A stretch of DNA of 16,140 nt from JBKHJZ01 sp046537875 (GCA_046537875.1 JBKHJZ010000062.1:1-16140), one strand, 5' to 3'; shown: positions 6,706-15,233, numbered from the stretch's first letter. Program-made: numbers and translations. The notes: generated by a model not told the origin, from the sequence alone.

Positions 6706-8967
6706 TCAGGCCGCCGCGTCGGGAACGGGTTCGGTCTCGTCGGCGGGGGAGGGGAGAGCGGCGGGAGCCGGCGCCTCCCGGATGCCGAACCGGCGGTGGA
6801 GCCGGCGGAGGGGGGCGGGCGCCCACCAGTTGGCGCGGCCGGCCAGGCGCATGAACGCGGGGACCAGCAGCCCCCGGATGACGGTGGCGTCCATCAACAC
6901 GGCGAGGGCGAGCCCGAGGCCGAACAGCTTGAGGAACGACACGTCCGCCGTGCCGAAGGCGATGAACGTGATCGCGAGCAGCGCCGCCGCCGCGCTCACG
7001 ATCCGGCCGGTGCGTTCGAGACCCAGCGCCACCGAGGCGGTGTTGTCGCCGCTGCGGTCGTGCTCCTCCTTGATGCGGGAGAGCAGGAACACCTCGTAGT
7101 CCATCGACAGGCCGAAGGCGATGCAGAACATCAGGATCGGAACGGATGCGTCGATCCGGCCGGTCGCGGTGAAGTCGAGCAGGCCCGACAGGTTGCCGTC
7201 CTGGAAGACCCACACGGTGGCCCCGAACGTGGCCGTCAGGCTCAGCAGGTTGAGCAGCACGGCCTTGACCGGGATGAGCACGCTGCCGGTCATCAGGAAG
7301 ATCAGCAGCAGCGTGGTGACCGCGACGATCGCCAGCGCCAGGGGCAGTCCCGCGGTCAGCGCATCGTTGGTGTCGATGAGTTGGGCGGCGCCACCGCCAA
7401 CCAGGAAGGGGAACGGCGCGTCGAGGCCGCGCACCTCCTCCGCCAGACGCGCGCCCTCGGGGGTCTGGGCGCCGACGGTGGGCACCACGCTCACCCACGC
7501 CGCGTCGTCGGTGGCGAACCGGCCGGAGGCGGGGGTCGGGCCTGCAACCTGCCGGCCGCCGGCCCAGGTGCCGCCCGGCCCCTCGACCCGGGCGACGCCG
7601 TCGAGGTCCGACAGCTGTGCGGTGAAGGCCACCAGGTCGTCGCCCCCGGGGTCGACCGACTCCGCCACGATCGGGAACGCCTGGCCGCTGTCGCCATCGA
7701 AGCCGTCGGCGATGCGCTCGGACACCCGCCGGGACTCGGCCGACTCGGGCAGTGCCCGCTCGTCGGGCAGGCCCGTCGACAGCCGCAGGAACGGGGTCCC
7801 GAGCAGCACCAGCAGGGCGGTCACGCCGAGGGCGATGGGGACGGGCCGGCGCATCACGGTGGTGGCGATCCGGTGCCAGGCGCCGCGTGCCTCCTCGCCG
7901 CCGAGGGTGCGCACCCCCGCTGCGCTCCGTCGCCGCGCCCGGCGGGAGTCGATCCGGCGACCGACGACCGCCAGCATGGCCGGAAGCGTGGTCAGCGACG
8001 CCGCCATCGCCAGCAGCACCACGGCGATGCCCGCGTAGGCGAAGGAGCGCAGGAAGTACATCGGGAACACGATCAGCGCCGAGAGGGCCACGGCGACGGT
8101 CAGGGCGCTGATCGCCACGGTGCGACCGGCGGTCTCGACCGATCGCACGACCGCGTCGGGAGATTCGAGCCCGCCGTGCAACTCCTCCCGGAAGCGGGAG
8201 ACGATGAACAGGCTGTAGTCGATCGCCAGGCCCAGCCCGAGCGCGGTGGTCAGGTTGATCGAGAAGACCGACACGTCGGTGAGCGACCCCAGCACGAAGA
8301 GGGCCAGGAGCGTGCCGGTGATCGCCATCGCGCCGACGATGAGGGGGAGAGCCGCGCCGGCGAGGCTGCGGAAGACGAACACCAGCAGCAGCAGGGTCAG
8401 CGGGATGGCGATCATCTCGGCGCGGGCGAGCGACGTCTCGACCGATGACCGGAGCTCCTCGGTCACCGCCGCAGGACCGCCGACCGCGACCTCGATGGCG
8501 CCCTGCTCACCGCCCATCTCGTCGCGGATCTCGGACACGGTCTCGTTGGCCTCGTCGTCCTCGGTGGTGAGCCGGCCGAGCACCATCGCCTCGTCGCCCC
8601 CCTCGCTGCGCAGCGGGTCGGGGCGGCCCGAGGTCCAGTACGACGCGACCTCGGTCACGTCGGGGTTGCGGGCCAGCCGCTCGGCCAGCTCCGTCCCGGC
8701 CCGTGCCGCGGCGGGGTCGTCCACGGTCCCGGTGGTGGGCCGGACGAGCAGGACCACATCGGGATCGCCGGTGTCGAAGACGTCCTCGAGCGCATCGGCG
8801 GCCCGGCTGCTCTCGGCGTCGGGATCGTCGAAGCCCCCGCCCCGGAGCACCCCGAAGGCACCGGCCCCGATGCCGGTGGCGGCCAGGACGAACAGGGCAC
8901 TGGCGGCGAGCACCCACCGCCGTCGCCGTACGGCGAACCATGCAAGCCTGCTGAGGAGTGAGGTCAT
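6706..8967 (-). CDS. MmpL/RND-family membrane transporter
   Basis: A 753-residue membrane protein of the MmpL branch of the RND superfamily, which exports lipids, siderophores or drugs using the proton gradient. It shows the expected two-fold layout: TM1 (about residues 17-40), an extracytoplasmic loop, a five-helix bundle, a basic cytoplasmic linker (RRIDSRRARRRS), then a second half of the same form. The proton-relay Asp-Tyr pairs are present in both halves: AIDYSLFIVSR (Asp250-Tyr251) and SMDYEVFLLSRIKEE (Asp623-Tyr624). The start is the ATG at 8965-8967; the upstream extension to 9036 is not hydrophobic and would run into the regulator's promoter. No clear ribosome-binding site is seen. 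It leads the operon with the questin-oxidase-like gene and is divergent from a LAL regulator. The cargo is unknown. Confidence 0.93.
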   Translation of the reverse strand: MTSLLSRLAWFAVRRRRWVLAASALFVLAATGIGAGAFGVLRGGGFDDPDAESSRAADALEDVFDTGDPDVVLLVRPTTGTVDDPAAARAGTELAERLARNPDVTEVASYWTSGRPDPLRSEGGDEAMVLGRLTTEDDEANETVSEIRDEMGGEQGAIEVAVGGPAAVTEELRSSVETSLARAEMIAIPLTLLLLVFVFRSLAGAALPLIVGAMAITGTLLALFVLGSLTDVSVFSINLTTALGLGLAIDYSLFIVSRFREELHGGLESPDAVVRSVETAGRTVAISALTVAVALSALIVFPMYFLRSFAYAGIAVVLLAMAASLTTLPAMLAVVGRRIDSRRARRRSAAGVRTLGGEEARGAWHRIATTVMRRPVPIALGVTALLVLLGTPFLRLSTGLPDERALPESAESRRVSERIADGFDGDSGQAFPIVAESVDPGGDDLVAFTAQLSDLDGVARVEGPGGTWAGGRQVAGPTPASGRFATDDAAWVSVVPTVGAQTPEGARLAEEVRGLDAPFPFLVGGGAAQLIDTNDALTAGLPLALAIVAVTTLLLIFLMTGSVLIPVKAVLLNLLSLTATFGATVWVFQDGNLSGLLDFTATGRIDASVPILMFCIAFGLSMDYEVFLLSRIKEEHDRSGDNTASVALGLERTGRIVSAAAALLAITFIAFGTADVSFLKLFGLGLALAVLMDATVIRGLLVPAFMRLAGRANWWAPAPLRRLHRRFGIREAPAPAALPSPADETEPVPDAAA

Positions 8968-9052
8968 GGCAGGATCGTGCGCCGGCACGCCGCAGGCGGC
9001 ATCGTGGCCCGAACCGAAGTCTTTTCGTCGCCGCACCGAGAGGATTGGGCAC
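8968..9052. promoter_or_regulatory. Divergent promoter/operator region, MmpL operon and LAL regulator
   Basis: An 85-bp spacer between the exporter ATG (minus) and the regulator GTG (plus). It contains a local AT-richer patch with CGAA (9015-9018) and TTCG (9024-9027) as short inverted arms over 5 nt, a possible operator or promoter element. GAGAGGA at 9038-9044 is a strong ribosome-binding site for the GTG at 9053. I cannot assign -10/-35 boxes with confidence. Confidence 0.4.
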
Positions 9053-11923
9053 GTGACCGCGCCGAACGACGATCGGGACCTCCTCGAGCGGCACGACGAG
9101 CTGGCGCTGCTGGAGTCCGGCGTGGCGGCGGCCGTGGCCGGCCGGGGGCAGGTGCTCTACCTCGAGGGCGCAGCGGGGATCGGCAAGACCGAGCTGGTCC
9201 AGCGGGCACGCCGGACGGCGTCGCGGGCGGGGGTGCGGGTGTGCGCGGCGCGGGGCGGCGAGCTCGAGCGGGACCTGCCGTTCGGCATCGTGCGCCAGCT
9301 CTTCGAGGCACCGCTGCGGTCGCTCGATCCACCCGACCGGGCTGCTGCGCTGTCGGGTCCCGCGCGCCACGCGGCGGGCGCGGTCGGCCTGGGGACCGGC
9401 GACGCGGCCCCCGACCTCCTGCCGCTGCTCCACGGCCTGTTCTGGCTGACCGCGAACCTGGCGGCGGTCCGGCCGCTGCTCATCGCCGTGGACGACGCGC
9501 ACTGGGCCGATGTCGGGTCGCTGCGCTACCTCGACTACCTCACCCGGCGGTTGGACGAGCTGCCCGTGCTGGTCCTCGTGGCGTCGCGGCCTGCCGACCC
9601 ACAGGGTGATGCGAGCCTGCTCACGCGCCTCGCGGTCGATCGCAACACCAGGGTGGTCGAGCCGGCGCCCCTCACCATGCAGGCCGTGGCGCGCCTGGTC
9701 GATCGGTCGCTCGACGGGCCGGCCGACACCGACTTCGTGCGTGCGTGCCACGAGGCGACCGCGGGGAACCCGTTCCTCCTCCACCACCTGCTGGCCACGC
9801 TCCGCGAGCGCGGGGTGGTGTCGTCCGCCGAGTTCGCGGCCGACGCGTTCACCACCGCGCCCGATGCGGTCAGCCGGGCGACCCAGGGTCGGCTCGCGTC
9901 CCTCGCGCCCGCGGCGGGCCGGCTGGCCGAGGCGGTGGCCGTGCTCGGCGACGATGCCCAGCTCGCGGTCGCGGGCCGGCTCGCCGGGCTGGACACCGCG
10001 AGCGCCGCGTCGGCGTCGGACGACCTCGCGGCGGCGGCGATCCTGCGGCCGTCGCGACCGCTCGCGTTCGTGCACCCCTTGGTGCGCACAGCCGTGCACG
10101 ACGGCATCCCCGCGGCGAGGCGCTCGTCCCTGCACCGCCGCGCGGCCGACATCCTGAGCGCCTCGGGCAGCCCGCAGGACCGCGTGGCCGCGCACCTGTT
10201 GGCGACCGAGCCCGCCGACGACCCCCGCGTCGTCGAGATGCTCCGCGCGGGAAGCGCGTCGGCCCTGGCGGCGGGCGATCCGGCCACTGCGACCGTGCTC
10301 CTCCGGCGGGCGCTGGCCGAGCCGCCGCCCCGCGAGCTCCGTGCCGACATCCTCTACGAGCTGGGCACGGCCGAGCGGCGGTCGCAGTCGCCCGAGGCGA
10401 TCGACCATCTCCACGAGGCCTACGAGCTGGCCGTGGACCAGCGACAGCGGGTCGGCGTCCTCCGCGTCCTGATGCTGGCGCTCATGGGATCCGGCCGCCC
10501 CGGTGAGGTCGAGCCCCTCCTGGACTCCGCCATCGAGGCCGCGGCCGAGGTCGACCCGGATCTCATGCTCCAGCTGGAGGCGGAGGTCCTGTCGATCGCA
10601 CGGCTGTCGGTGCGCGAGCAGATCTGGAGCCGGGAGCGTCTGGAGCGGTGGCGAGGCAGGCTGATGGGCGACACGGCGGGCGAGCGACTCCTGCTCTCGA
10701 TCCTCTGTGCCCAAACCGCGATCAGCGGCGGCACGGCGGTCGAGGCCGCGGACCTGGCACGGCGTGCGCTGGGGGACGGGGTGCTCCTCCGGGAGCAGAC
10801 CGCCGACGCCATGCCCTTCTACCAGGCGGCGAACGTGCTGGCCTCCGCCGGCCACTTCGACCGGGCCGCGGGACTGCTCGACACCGCGCAGACCGACGCG
10901 GTGGCCCGGGGGTCGCAGATCGGCTTCGCGCTGTCGTCGGTCTTCCGGTCGATCGTCGAGCTGTCCGCGGGTCGGGTCGTGGAGGCCGAGGCCGAGGCCG
11001 CCAACGCCCTCCGGGCCGGCGGCGACGACCAGATCTGGCCGTTGGGCTTCCCGTCGTGCGTGGCCGTCATGGTGGACGTGCTGGCCGTCAGGGGCAGGTT
11101 CTCCGACGCAGAGCGCCTGCTCGAGGAGCACGGCCTCACCGGCCCGCTCGGCGACAGCCTCCCCCTGCGCGCGCTGCTGCACAGCCGGGGGCAGCTCCGC
11201 CTCCTCGCCGGCGAGCCCGGCCGCGCGCTCGAGGACTTCGACGAGTTCGACCGCCGCGAGACCGCGTGGCGCACGCTCAACCCCTGGCTCAACAATCACG
11301 TGCACGGTGCCGTCGTCGCCCTGGCCCGGCTCGGCCGGTTCGACGAGGCGCGGGAGCGGAGCCGGGCCGGCCTGGCGGCGGCGCGGCACTGGGGGACCGA
11401 CCACGCGATCGGGAGGGCTTTGCTCACGCTGGGCACGGTGGGCCCGCCCGCCGAGGCGGCGGCGCACCTCGCCGAGGCGGTCAACGCGCTGGCCGCCTCA
11501 CCGGCCCGCCTCGACCATGCGGCGGCACTGGTCGAGCTGGGTGCCTTCCACCGCCGGGCCGGCGCACGCAGGGCGGCCGACGCCACGCTGCGGGAGGGTC
11601 TCGATCTGTCGGCCCGCCTCGGTGCCGACCTGCTGGCACAGCGGGCCCGCGACGAGCTGGTGGCGATGGGCCGTCGGCCACGCCGGGCCGCGGCGACCGG
11701 GGTCGACGCCCTCACCGGCAGCGAGCGGCGGGTCGCCGACCTGGCCGCGGCCGGCATGACGAACCGGGAGATCGCCCAGTCGCTGTTCGTCACCACCAGG
11801 ACGGTCGAGATCCACCTGTCCGCCGCCTACCGGAAGCTCGGCATCGAGTCGCGCCGAGAGCTCCAGGACGCGCTCACCCTCCGGGACGACCCGACCGGAA
11901 CAGCGGCTCCAGCGCCCGGCTGA
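9053..11923 (+). CDS. LAL-type LuxR-family transcriptional regulator (ATPase + HTH)
   Basis: A 956-residue LAL regulator (large ATP-binding LuxR, MalT-like architecture). The N-terminal AAA-type ATPase has Walker A GAAGIGKT (residues 39-46) and Walker B LLIAVDDAHWAD (Asp147-Asp148). A long Ala/Arg-rich helical-repeat middle follows, consistent with TPR-like repeats. The C-terminal LuxR helix-turn-helix (about 887-940) reads LTGSERRVADLAAAG, MTNREIAQSLFV and TTRTVEIHLSAAYRKLGI. The GTG at 9053 is chosen because GAGAGGA lies 8 nt upstream; the first in-frame ATG (8966) overlaps the divergent exporter start codon and has no such site. The 3' end overlaps a TetR remnant by 50 bp. Being divergent from the MmpL/questin-oxidase operon, it is the natural candidate activator of that operon. 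Confidence 0.92.
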   Translation: MTAPNDDRDLLERHDELALLESGVAAAVAGRGQVLYLEGAAGIGKTELVQRARRTASRAGVRVCAARGGELERDLPFGIVRQLFEAPLRSLDPPDRAAALSGPARHAAGAVGLGTGDAAPDLLPLLHGLFWLTANLAAVRPLLIAVDDAHWADVGSLRYLDYLTRRLDELPVLVLVASRPADPQGDASLLTRLAVDRNTRVVEPAPLTMQAVARLVDRSLDGPADTDFVRACHEATAGNPFLLHHLLATLRERGVVSSAEFAADAFTTAPDAVSRATQGRLASLAPAAGRLAEAVAVLGDDAQLAVAGRLAGLDTASAASASDDLAAAAILRPSRPLAFVHPLVRTAVHDGIPAARRSSLHRRAADILSASGSPQDRVAAHLLATEPADDPRVVEMLRAGSASALAAGDPATATVLLRRALAEPPPRELRADILYELGTAERRSQSPEAIDHLHEAYELAVDQRQRVGVLRVLMLALMGSGRPGEVEPLLDSAIEAAAEVDPDLMLQLEAEVLSIARLSVREQIWSRERLERWRGRLMGDTAGERLLLSILCAQTAISGGTAVEAADLARRALGDGVLLREQTADAMPFYQAANVLASAGHFDRAAGLLDTAQTDAVARGSQIGFALSSVFRSIVELSAGRVVEAEAEAANALRAGGDDQIWPLGFPSCVAVMVDVLAVRGRFSDAERLLEEHGLTGPLGDSLPLRALLHSRGQLRLLAGEPGRALEDFDEFDRRETAWRTLNPWLNNHVHGAVVALARLGRFDEARERSRAGLAAARHWGTDHAIGRALLTLGTVGPPAEAAAHLAEAVNALAASPARLDHAAALVELGAFHRRAGARRAADATLREGLDLSARLGADLLAQRARDELVAMGRRPRRAAATGVDALTGSERRVADLAAAGMTNREIAQSLFVTTRTVEIHLSAAYRKLGIESRRELQDALTLRDDPTGTAAPAPG

Positions 11924-12008
11924 TCCAGGTCTCGTACCGGGTCGGCGACCAGCCCCGCACGCCGATGAGCAGCTCGTACACCTCGTAGCTGGTGAGCGCG
12001 AACATCCG
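11874..12008 (-). pseudogene. C-terminal remnant of a TetR-like repressor
   Basis: A minus-strand frame ends at TGA (11874-11876) and encodes ALTSYEVYELL followed by RGWSPTRYETWISRALEPLF. This resembles the last two helices of TetR/AcrR-family repressors, where an ALTS.E.YELL helix precedes RGWSP.RYE.WL. From Met at 12003-12005 to the stop, 40 of 43 codons end in G or C, as expected for true coding DNA. Upstream of about 12010 the resemblance ends abruptly: the DNA-binding N-terminal domain and most of the ligand domain are absent. The open frame continues to 12101, but with non-TetR-like sequence antisense to the SRPBCC remnant. The fragment overlaps the end of the LAL regulator by 50 bp. 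It is almost certainly non-functional. The family call rests on pattern recognition. Confidence 0.6.
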
Positions 12009-12315
12009 GTGGTTCCGGCTGGTCGAGGTGAGCAGGGCGATCCCGGGTCGCGAGCTCGCCTTCCGTACGCTGCCCGACCGCGTCAACCGCGACTCCACCA
12101 CGTGGCGCTACCGCATCGAGCCCGACGGGGACGGTGGGGCGCTGGTCACCGAGTCCTACGAGATCCACCGGCCGCCCGGGTTCCCCGTCAACATCCTGTT
12201 CCAGCTGTTCCTGCGTCACCACGCCGACATGCGGCCGCACATGGCCGAGACCCTCCAGCGGATCGCGGCGCTGGCCGAGGCCGGCGGCGACACCCGCGAG
12301 CGCCAGCCCGGCTGA
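11992..12315 (+). pseudogene. 5'-truncated SRPBCC (START-like / polyketide cyclase-fold) protein
   Basis: An open frame of 107 codons encodes the C-terminal part of an SRPBCC protein. The strands PGRELAFRTLP and STTWRYRIEPDGDGG are followed by TESYEIHRPPG and a long C-terminal helix (DMRPHMAETLQRIAALAE), as in Polyketide_cyc2-type proteins of about 150 residues. The first roughly 45-60 residues (first strand, helices and early sheet) are missing, and an in-frame TAG at 11986-11988 prevents extension. The nominal start is a GTG at 11992 with no ribosome-binding site. SRPBCC domains bind small hydrophobic ligands; half a barrel should not fold, so I call it a pseudogene. A short functional protein is possible but unlikely. 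It abuts the TetR remnant. Confidence 0.65.
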
Positions 12316-12339
12316 CATCGGGGCGGTCGGGCCGAGCAT

Positions 12340-12362
12340 CCGCACGGGAACCCGCCGTGCGG
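12340..12362. terminator. Bidirectional hairpin between convergent gene ends
   Basis: CCGCACGG (12340-12347) pairs perfectly with CCGTGCGG (12355-12362) across a 7-nt loop. It sits in the 56-bp gap between the SRPBCC remnant stop and the stop of the second LAL regulator. The position and 8-bp GC-rich stem fit a factor-independent terminator without U-tract, as is usual in high-GC actinobacteria, working for either strand. Confidence 0.6.
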
Positions 12363-12371
12363 TCGGCGGGA

Positions 12372-14996
12372 TCACTCGTCGGGGTTCAGCGCCTCGGCCA
12401 GCTCTGTCCGCCCGGTGATGCCGAGCTTCTCGTAGACGCGTTGGAGCCGGTTCTCGACCGTCCGAGCGGACAGGTAGAGCTGCTCGGCGATCTCCTTGTT
12501 GGTGCGGCCGCTCGCCGCGAGGGTGGCGGTCTCGCGCTCGGCCGGTGTGAGGCGGGCACGTGCCTCGATGGCGTGGAGCGCCGGGGTGACCGGGCTCTCG
12601 CAGCGCTCCGCGAGGGCGTTCGCCCGGCGCTCGGCGGCCGCGGCCTCGCGCAGCTCGCCGGACCGGCGGCGGGCGACCGCGGCGTCCGCCGAGGCCTCGG
12701 CCGCGAGCAGATCGGCACCCATGGCCACGAAGTCGTTCGACACCTTCTCGAGGCCGGCGGCGTCGCCCTGGGCGAGTGCGTCCACGTGGGCGGCCCGCGC
12801 GGTCGCCAGGTCGCCGTCGATCCCGGCGGCCACCTCGGAGAGGCGGTCTCGCACGTCCCCGGCCCGACCCAGCCGGGCGAGGCCGTGGAGGCAGGTGGCC
12901 TCGCCGACGACGTCGCCGATCCGGTCGCCGAGATCCGCAGCCGCCTCCAGGATCTGGTGGGCCAGTGGCAGGTCCCCGGCCGCCGCCGCGGTCCACGCCC
13001 GTGCCTGGAGCAGGTCCACCTCGTCGCCGAGCAGCCGGGGGAGGCCGAGGGCGTCGATCTCACCCAGCGCGTCGGCGGCCGCGTCGGGTTGGCCGTCCAG
13101 CGCCAGGGCCAGTGCGGCCACGATGTGATCGCGGCGCACCTGCGCCGGCTGCTGGAGCTGCTGGCTCACGGCCACGGCCTCCCGGGCGCGGCTCGCGGCG
13201 GTGGCGACGCGGCCCCGGTCGGTGACGGCGGTGCCGTCGAGAACTGCGAACACCGCCTGGGCCTCCGACGACCCCTCGGCGAGCGCCTGACCGTGGTGCG
13301 CCATGATCATCCGCTCGGCCTCGTCGATGTGTCCGGCGTAGAGGAGCACGAGGCACTGCACCGCGGTGTGCCACCACGGGTACCAGGCCAGAGGGGTGTC
13401 GACCGCCTGCCGGGCGGCGTGGCCCCGGTGCGACATCTCCAGGGCCTCGTCCAGATGGCCGAGCCGCGCCAGGCTGTAGGCGCCGACCAGGCAGGCGAAG
13501 ACCAGCGCCTCGCCGTGGGCGCGGTCCACGATCGGCCGGGCGGCGTCGGCGGCCGCCCGTGGCCCCTGCGCGGTGAGCACCAGGCCGAGCCGCCGGGCGT
13601 CGAGCCGGTCGAGCCCGTCCGGGTCGGTGATGGCGGCCCGGGCATGGTCGAGGATGCGCTGCCCGTCGCCGGCGGTGCGGGCCATGGTGTTGTCGAACCG
13701 GGCGATCGCGACCTCGGTGCGCTGGGCGTCGTCACCCGCCCGGGCGGCGAGGGTCGCCAGCTCCCGCTCGGCGTCGTCCCGACGGCCCTGGAGGCTGGCG
13801 AGGTGGGCCGCGAGCAGCGCGGCCTCGAACCCGGAGCCGGCGTCGACGGCCGCCAGCGCCAGGCTCTCCGCGAGCGGGAAGTCGTGGCGCCACCGGGCGA
13901 TCCGCGCGCCCTCCAGCAGCACGTCGGGATGCCCGCCGCCCGCCATCAGGCGCCACGTGGCGACCCGCAGGGCGTCCTCGTGGCGCACTGGGCGGGTGCT
14001 CTCGACCGCCTCGGCCAGTGACTGGGCGATCGCCCGGGCGCGGAGCGCCGGCGTGCGGGCCCGCACCACATCGCCGTAGATCGGGTGGGCGAGGTGGACC
14101 TGGAGACGCCGCCCGTCCATGTGGCTCGTGAGCAGGTCCCGGCGCTCGAGGGCCTCTGCGACCGCCGGGTCGGACAGGGCGGCCAGCTCGGACTGCCCGA
14201 GCGGTTCCCCGTAGGCCACCAGCTCCATCAGCGCCCGCTCCCGCTCGTCGAGCCGCCCGAGGCGGGTCTCGACGATCTCCACCAGGCGGGCGGACGGCGA
14301 CAGTGGTCGCACGAGGCGCCGGATGCCGCCCTCGTCCGGCAGGCTGCCGTCGTCGAGTGCGCCCATCACGAGCTCGCGGAGGAACAGCACGTTGCCCTGA
14401 CACCGCTCGGCGAACTCGACGGACGTCGCCGGGTCGACCGGTCCGCCCAGCACCGCCGTGAGCAGCTCGTCGATGGAACCCGGGCTGAGCCCGCCGAGCT
14501 CGATGCGCTCGGCCAGGCCGTCCTTCCAGAGAGCCACCACGGGATCGGGGGCGGGCTCGCCCGACCGCACCGTTGCGAGGACCGTGGCGGCCCCGGTCAC
14601 CGCCACCTGGTGGACCAGCGTGGCGGACGCGTCGTCCATCAGGTGGGCGTCGTCGACGAAGAGCAGGACCCGGCGATCCTCCGACCGCTCCGCCAACGCC
14701 GCGACCGAGCGGCGCAGGAGGTCGGCCCGGTCGTCGACGGTTCCGGGTTCGGGCGAGGCGTCGTGCAGCAGCGGGGCGACGGCGCCGAAGGGGAGCCGGG
14801 CGGCCGAGCGCGTCGCGGTCGCCTGGACGGTGGTCAGGTCGGCCTGCTCGGCGACGCGCAGGCACTCGTGCCCCAGGCGGGTCTTCCCCACGCCGGGTGG
14901 TCCGGCGAGCACCACTGCGCGTGGCGCCGGGCCCATCAGCAGGCCACGCAGGGTCCTCAGTTCCTCGGCCCGCCCGACGAGCGGCCAACCAGGCAT
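12372..14996 (-). CDS. LAL-type LuxR-family transcriptional regulator (second copy type)
   Basis: An 874-residue LAL regulator distinct from the one ending at 11923. It begins PLVGRAEELRTLRGLL, typical of the AAA_16 ATPase start, with Walker A GPPGVGKT (residues 32-39) and Walker B VLLFVDDAHLMD (Asp115-Asp116). A long helical-repeat middle follows, and the LuxR HTH is at about 816-870 (LTPAERETATLAASG, RTNKEIAEQLYL, SARTVENRLQRVYEKLGI). I use the ATG at 14994-14996, right before the conserved domain; a GTG at 15057-15059 would add 21 residues. Neither start has an ideal ribosome-binding site. It is divergent from the LysM-Rpf gene, so it may control that gene, itself, or both. The ligand is unknown. 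Confidence 0.9.
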   Translation of the reverse strand: MPGWPLVGRAEELRTLRGLLMGPAPRAVVLAGPPGVGKTRLGHECLRVAEQADLTTVQATATRSAARLPFGAVAPLLHDASPEPGTVDDRADLLRRSVAALAERSEDRRVLLFVDDAHLMDDASATLVHQVAVTGAATVLATVRSGEPAPDPVVALWKDGLAERIELGGLSPGSIDELLTAVLGGPVDPATSVEFAERCQGNVLFLRELVMGALDDGSLPDEGGIRRLVRPLSPSARLVEIVETRLGRLDERERALMELVAYGEPLGQSELAALSDPAVAEALERRDLLTSHMDGRRLQVHLAHPIYGDVVRARTPALRARAIAQSLAEAVESTRPVRHEDALRVATWRLMAGGGHPDVLLEGARIARWRHDFPLAESLALAAVDAGSGFEAALLAAHLASLQGRRDDAERELATLAARAGDDAQRTEVAIARFDNTMARTAGDGQRILDHARAAITDPDGLDRLDARRLGLVLTAQGPRAAADAARPIVDRAHGEALVFACLVGAYSLARLGHLDEALEMSHRGHAARQAVDTPLAWYPWWHTAVQCLVLLYAGHIDEAERMIMAHHGQALAEGSSEAQAVFAVLDGTAVTDRGRVATAASRAREAVAVSQQLQQPAQVRRDHIVAALALALDGQPDAAADALGEIDALGLPRLLGDEVDLLQARAWTAAAAGDLPLAHQILEAAADLGDRIGDVVGEATCLHGLARLGRAGDVRDRLSEVAAGIDGDLATARAAHVDALAQGDAAGLEKVSNDFVAMGADLLAAEASADAAVARRRSGELREAAAAERRANALAERCESPVTPALHAIEARARLTPAERETATLAASGRTNKEIAEQLYLSARTVENRLQRVYEKLGITGRTELAEALNPDE

Positions 14997-15233
14997 CGCT
15001 CCAGTGTGGCTGGGGATCGCAGATCCCCCACCGAGTAGTTCGTCACAGAGAGTGGTCACCGCCTCGGCACGCTCCCTCGTGTCGGTCCCGCCAAATGTTG
15101 CGACAGTGTGACGGATGTTGCGTTGCGGTGTCAGATCGGTGAAGGAGAGTAGTCACCACTCCTGACGCGTGCACACGCCATGCGGTCACCTGGTCACGCA
15201 ATCAACGCCCGGTTTTCCGCCGAGCCGTGCGAA

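Noticed and set aside
4847..7099. Very long plus-strand open frame across the methyltransferase, questin-oxidase and exporter genes
   Set aside because: It is a GC-bias shadow: low-complexity Arg/Gly/Pro-rich translation, crossing convergent real genes with recognisable motifs.
8966..9052. Earlier ATG start (8966) for the first LAL regulator
   Set aside because: This ATG overlaps the divergent exporter's start codon, adds residues unlike the family, and lacks a ribosome-binding site, whereas the GTG at 9053 has GAGAGGA 8 nt upstream.
8507..11467. 986-codon minus-strand open frame opposite the first LAL regulator
   Set aside because: It is the antisense shadow of a strongly supported gene; the translation has no domain signature and skewed composition.
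11992..12315. Complete small SRPBCC gene starting at GTG 11992
   Set aside because: It lacks the N-terminal third of the fold, has no ribosome-binding site, and its 5' boundary coincides with the truncation point of the TetR remnant, so a pseudogene is more likely.
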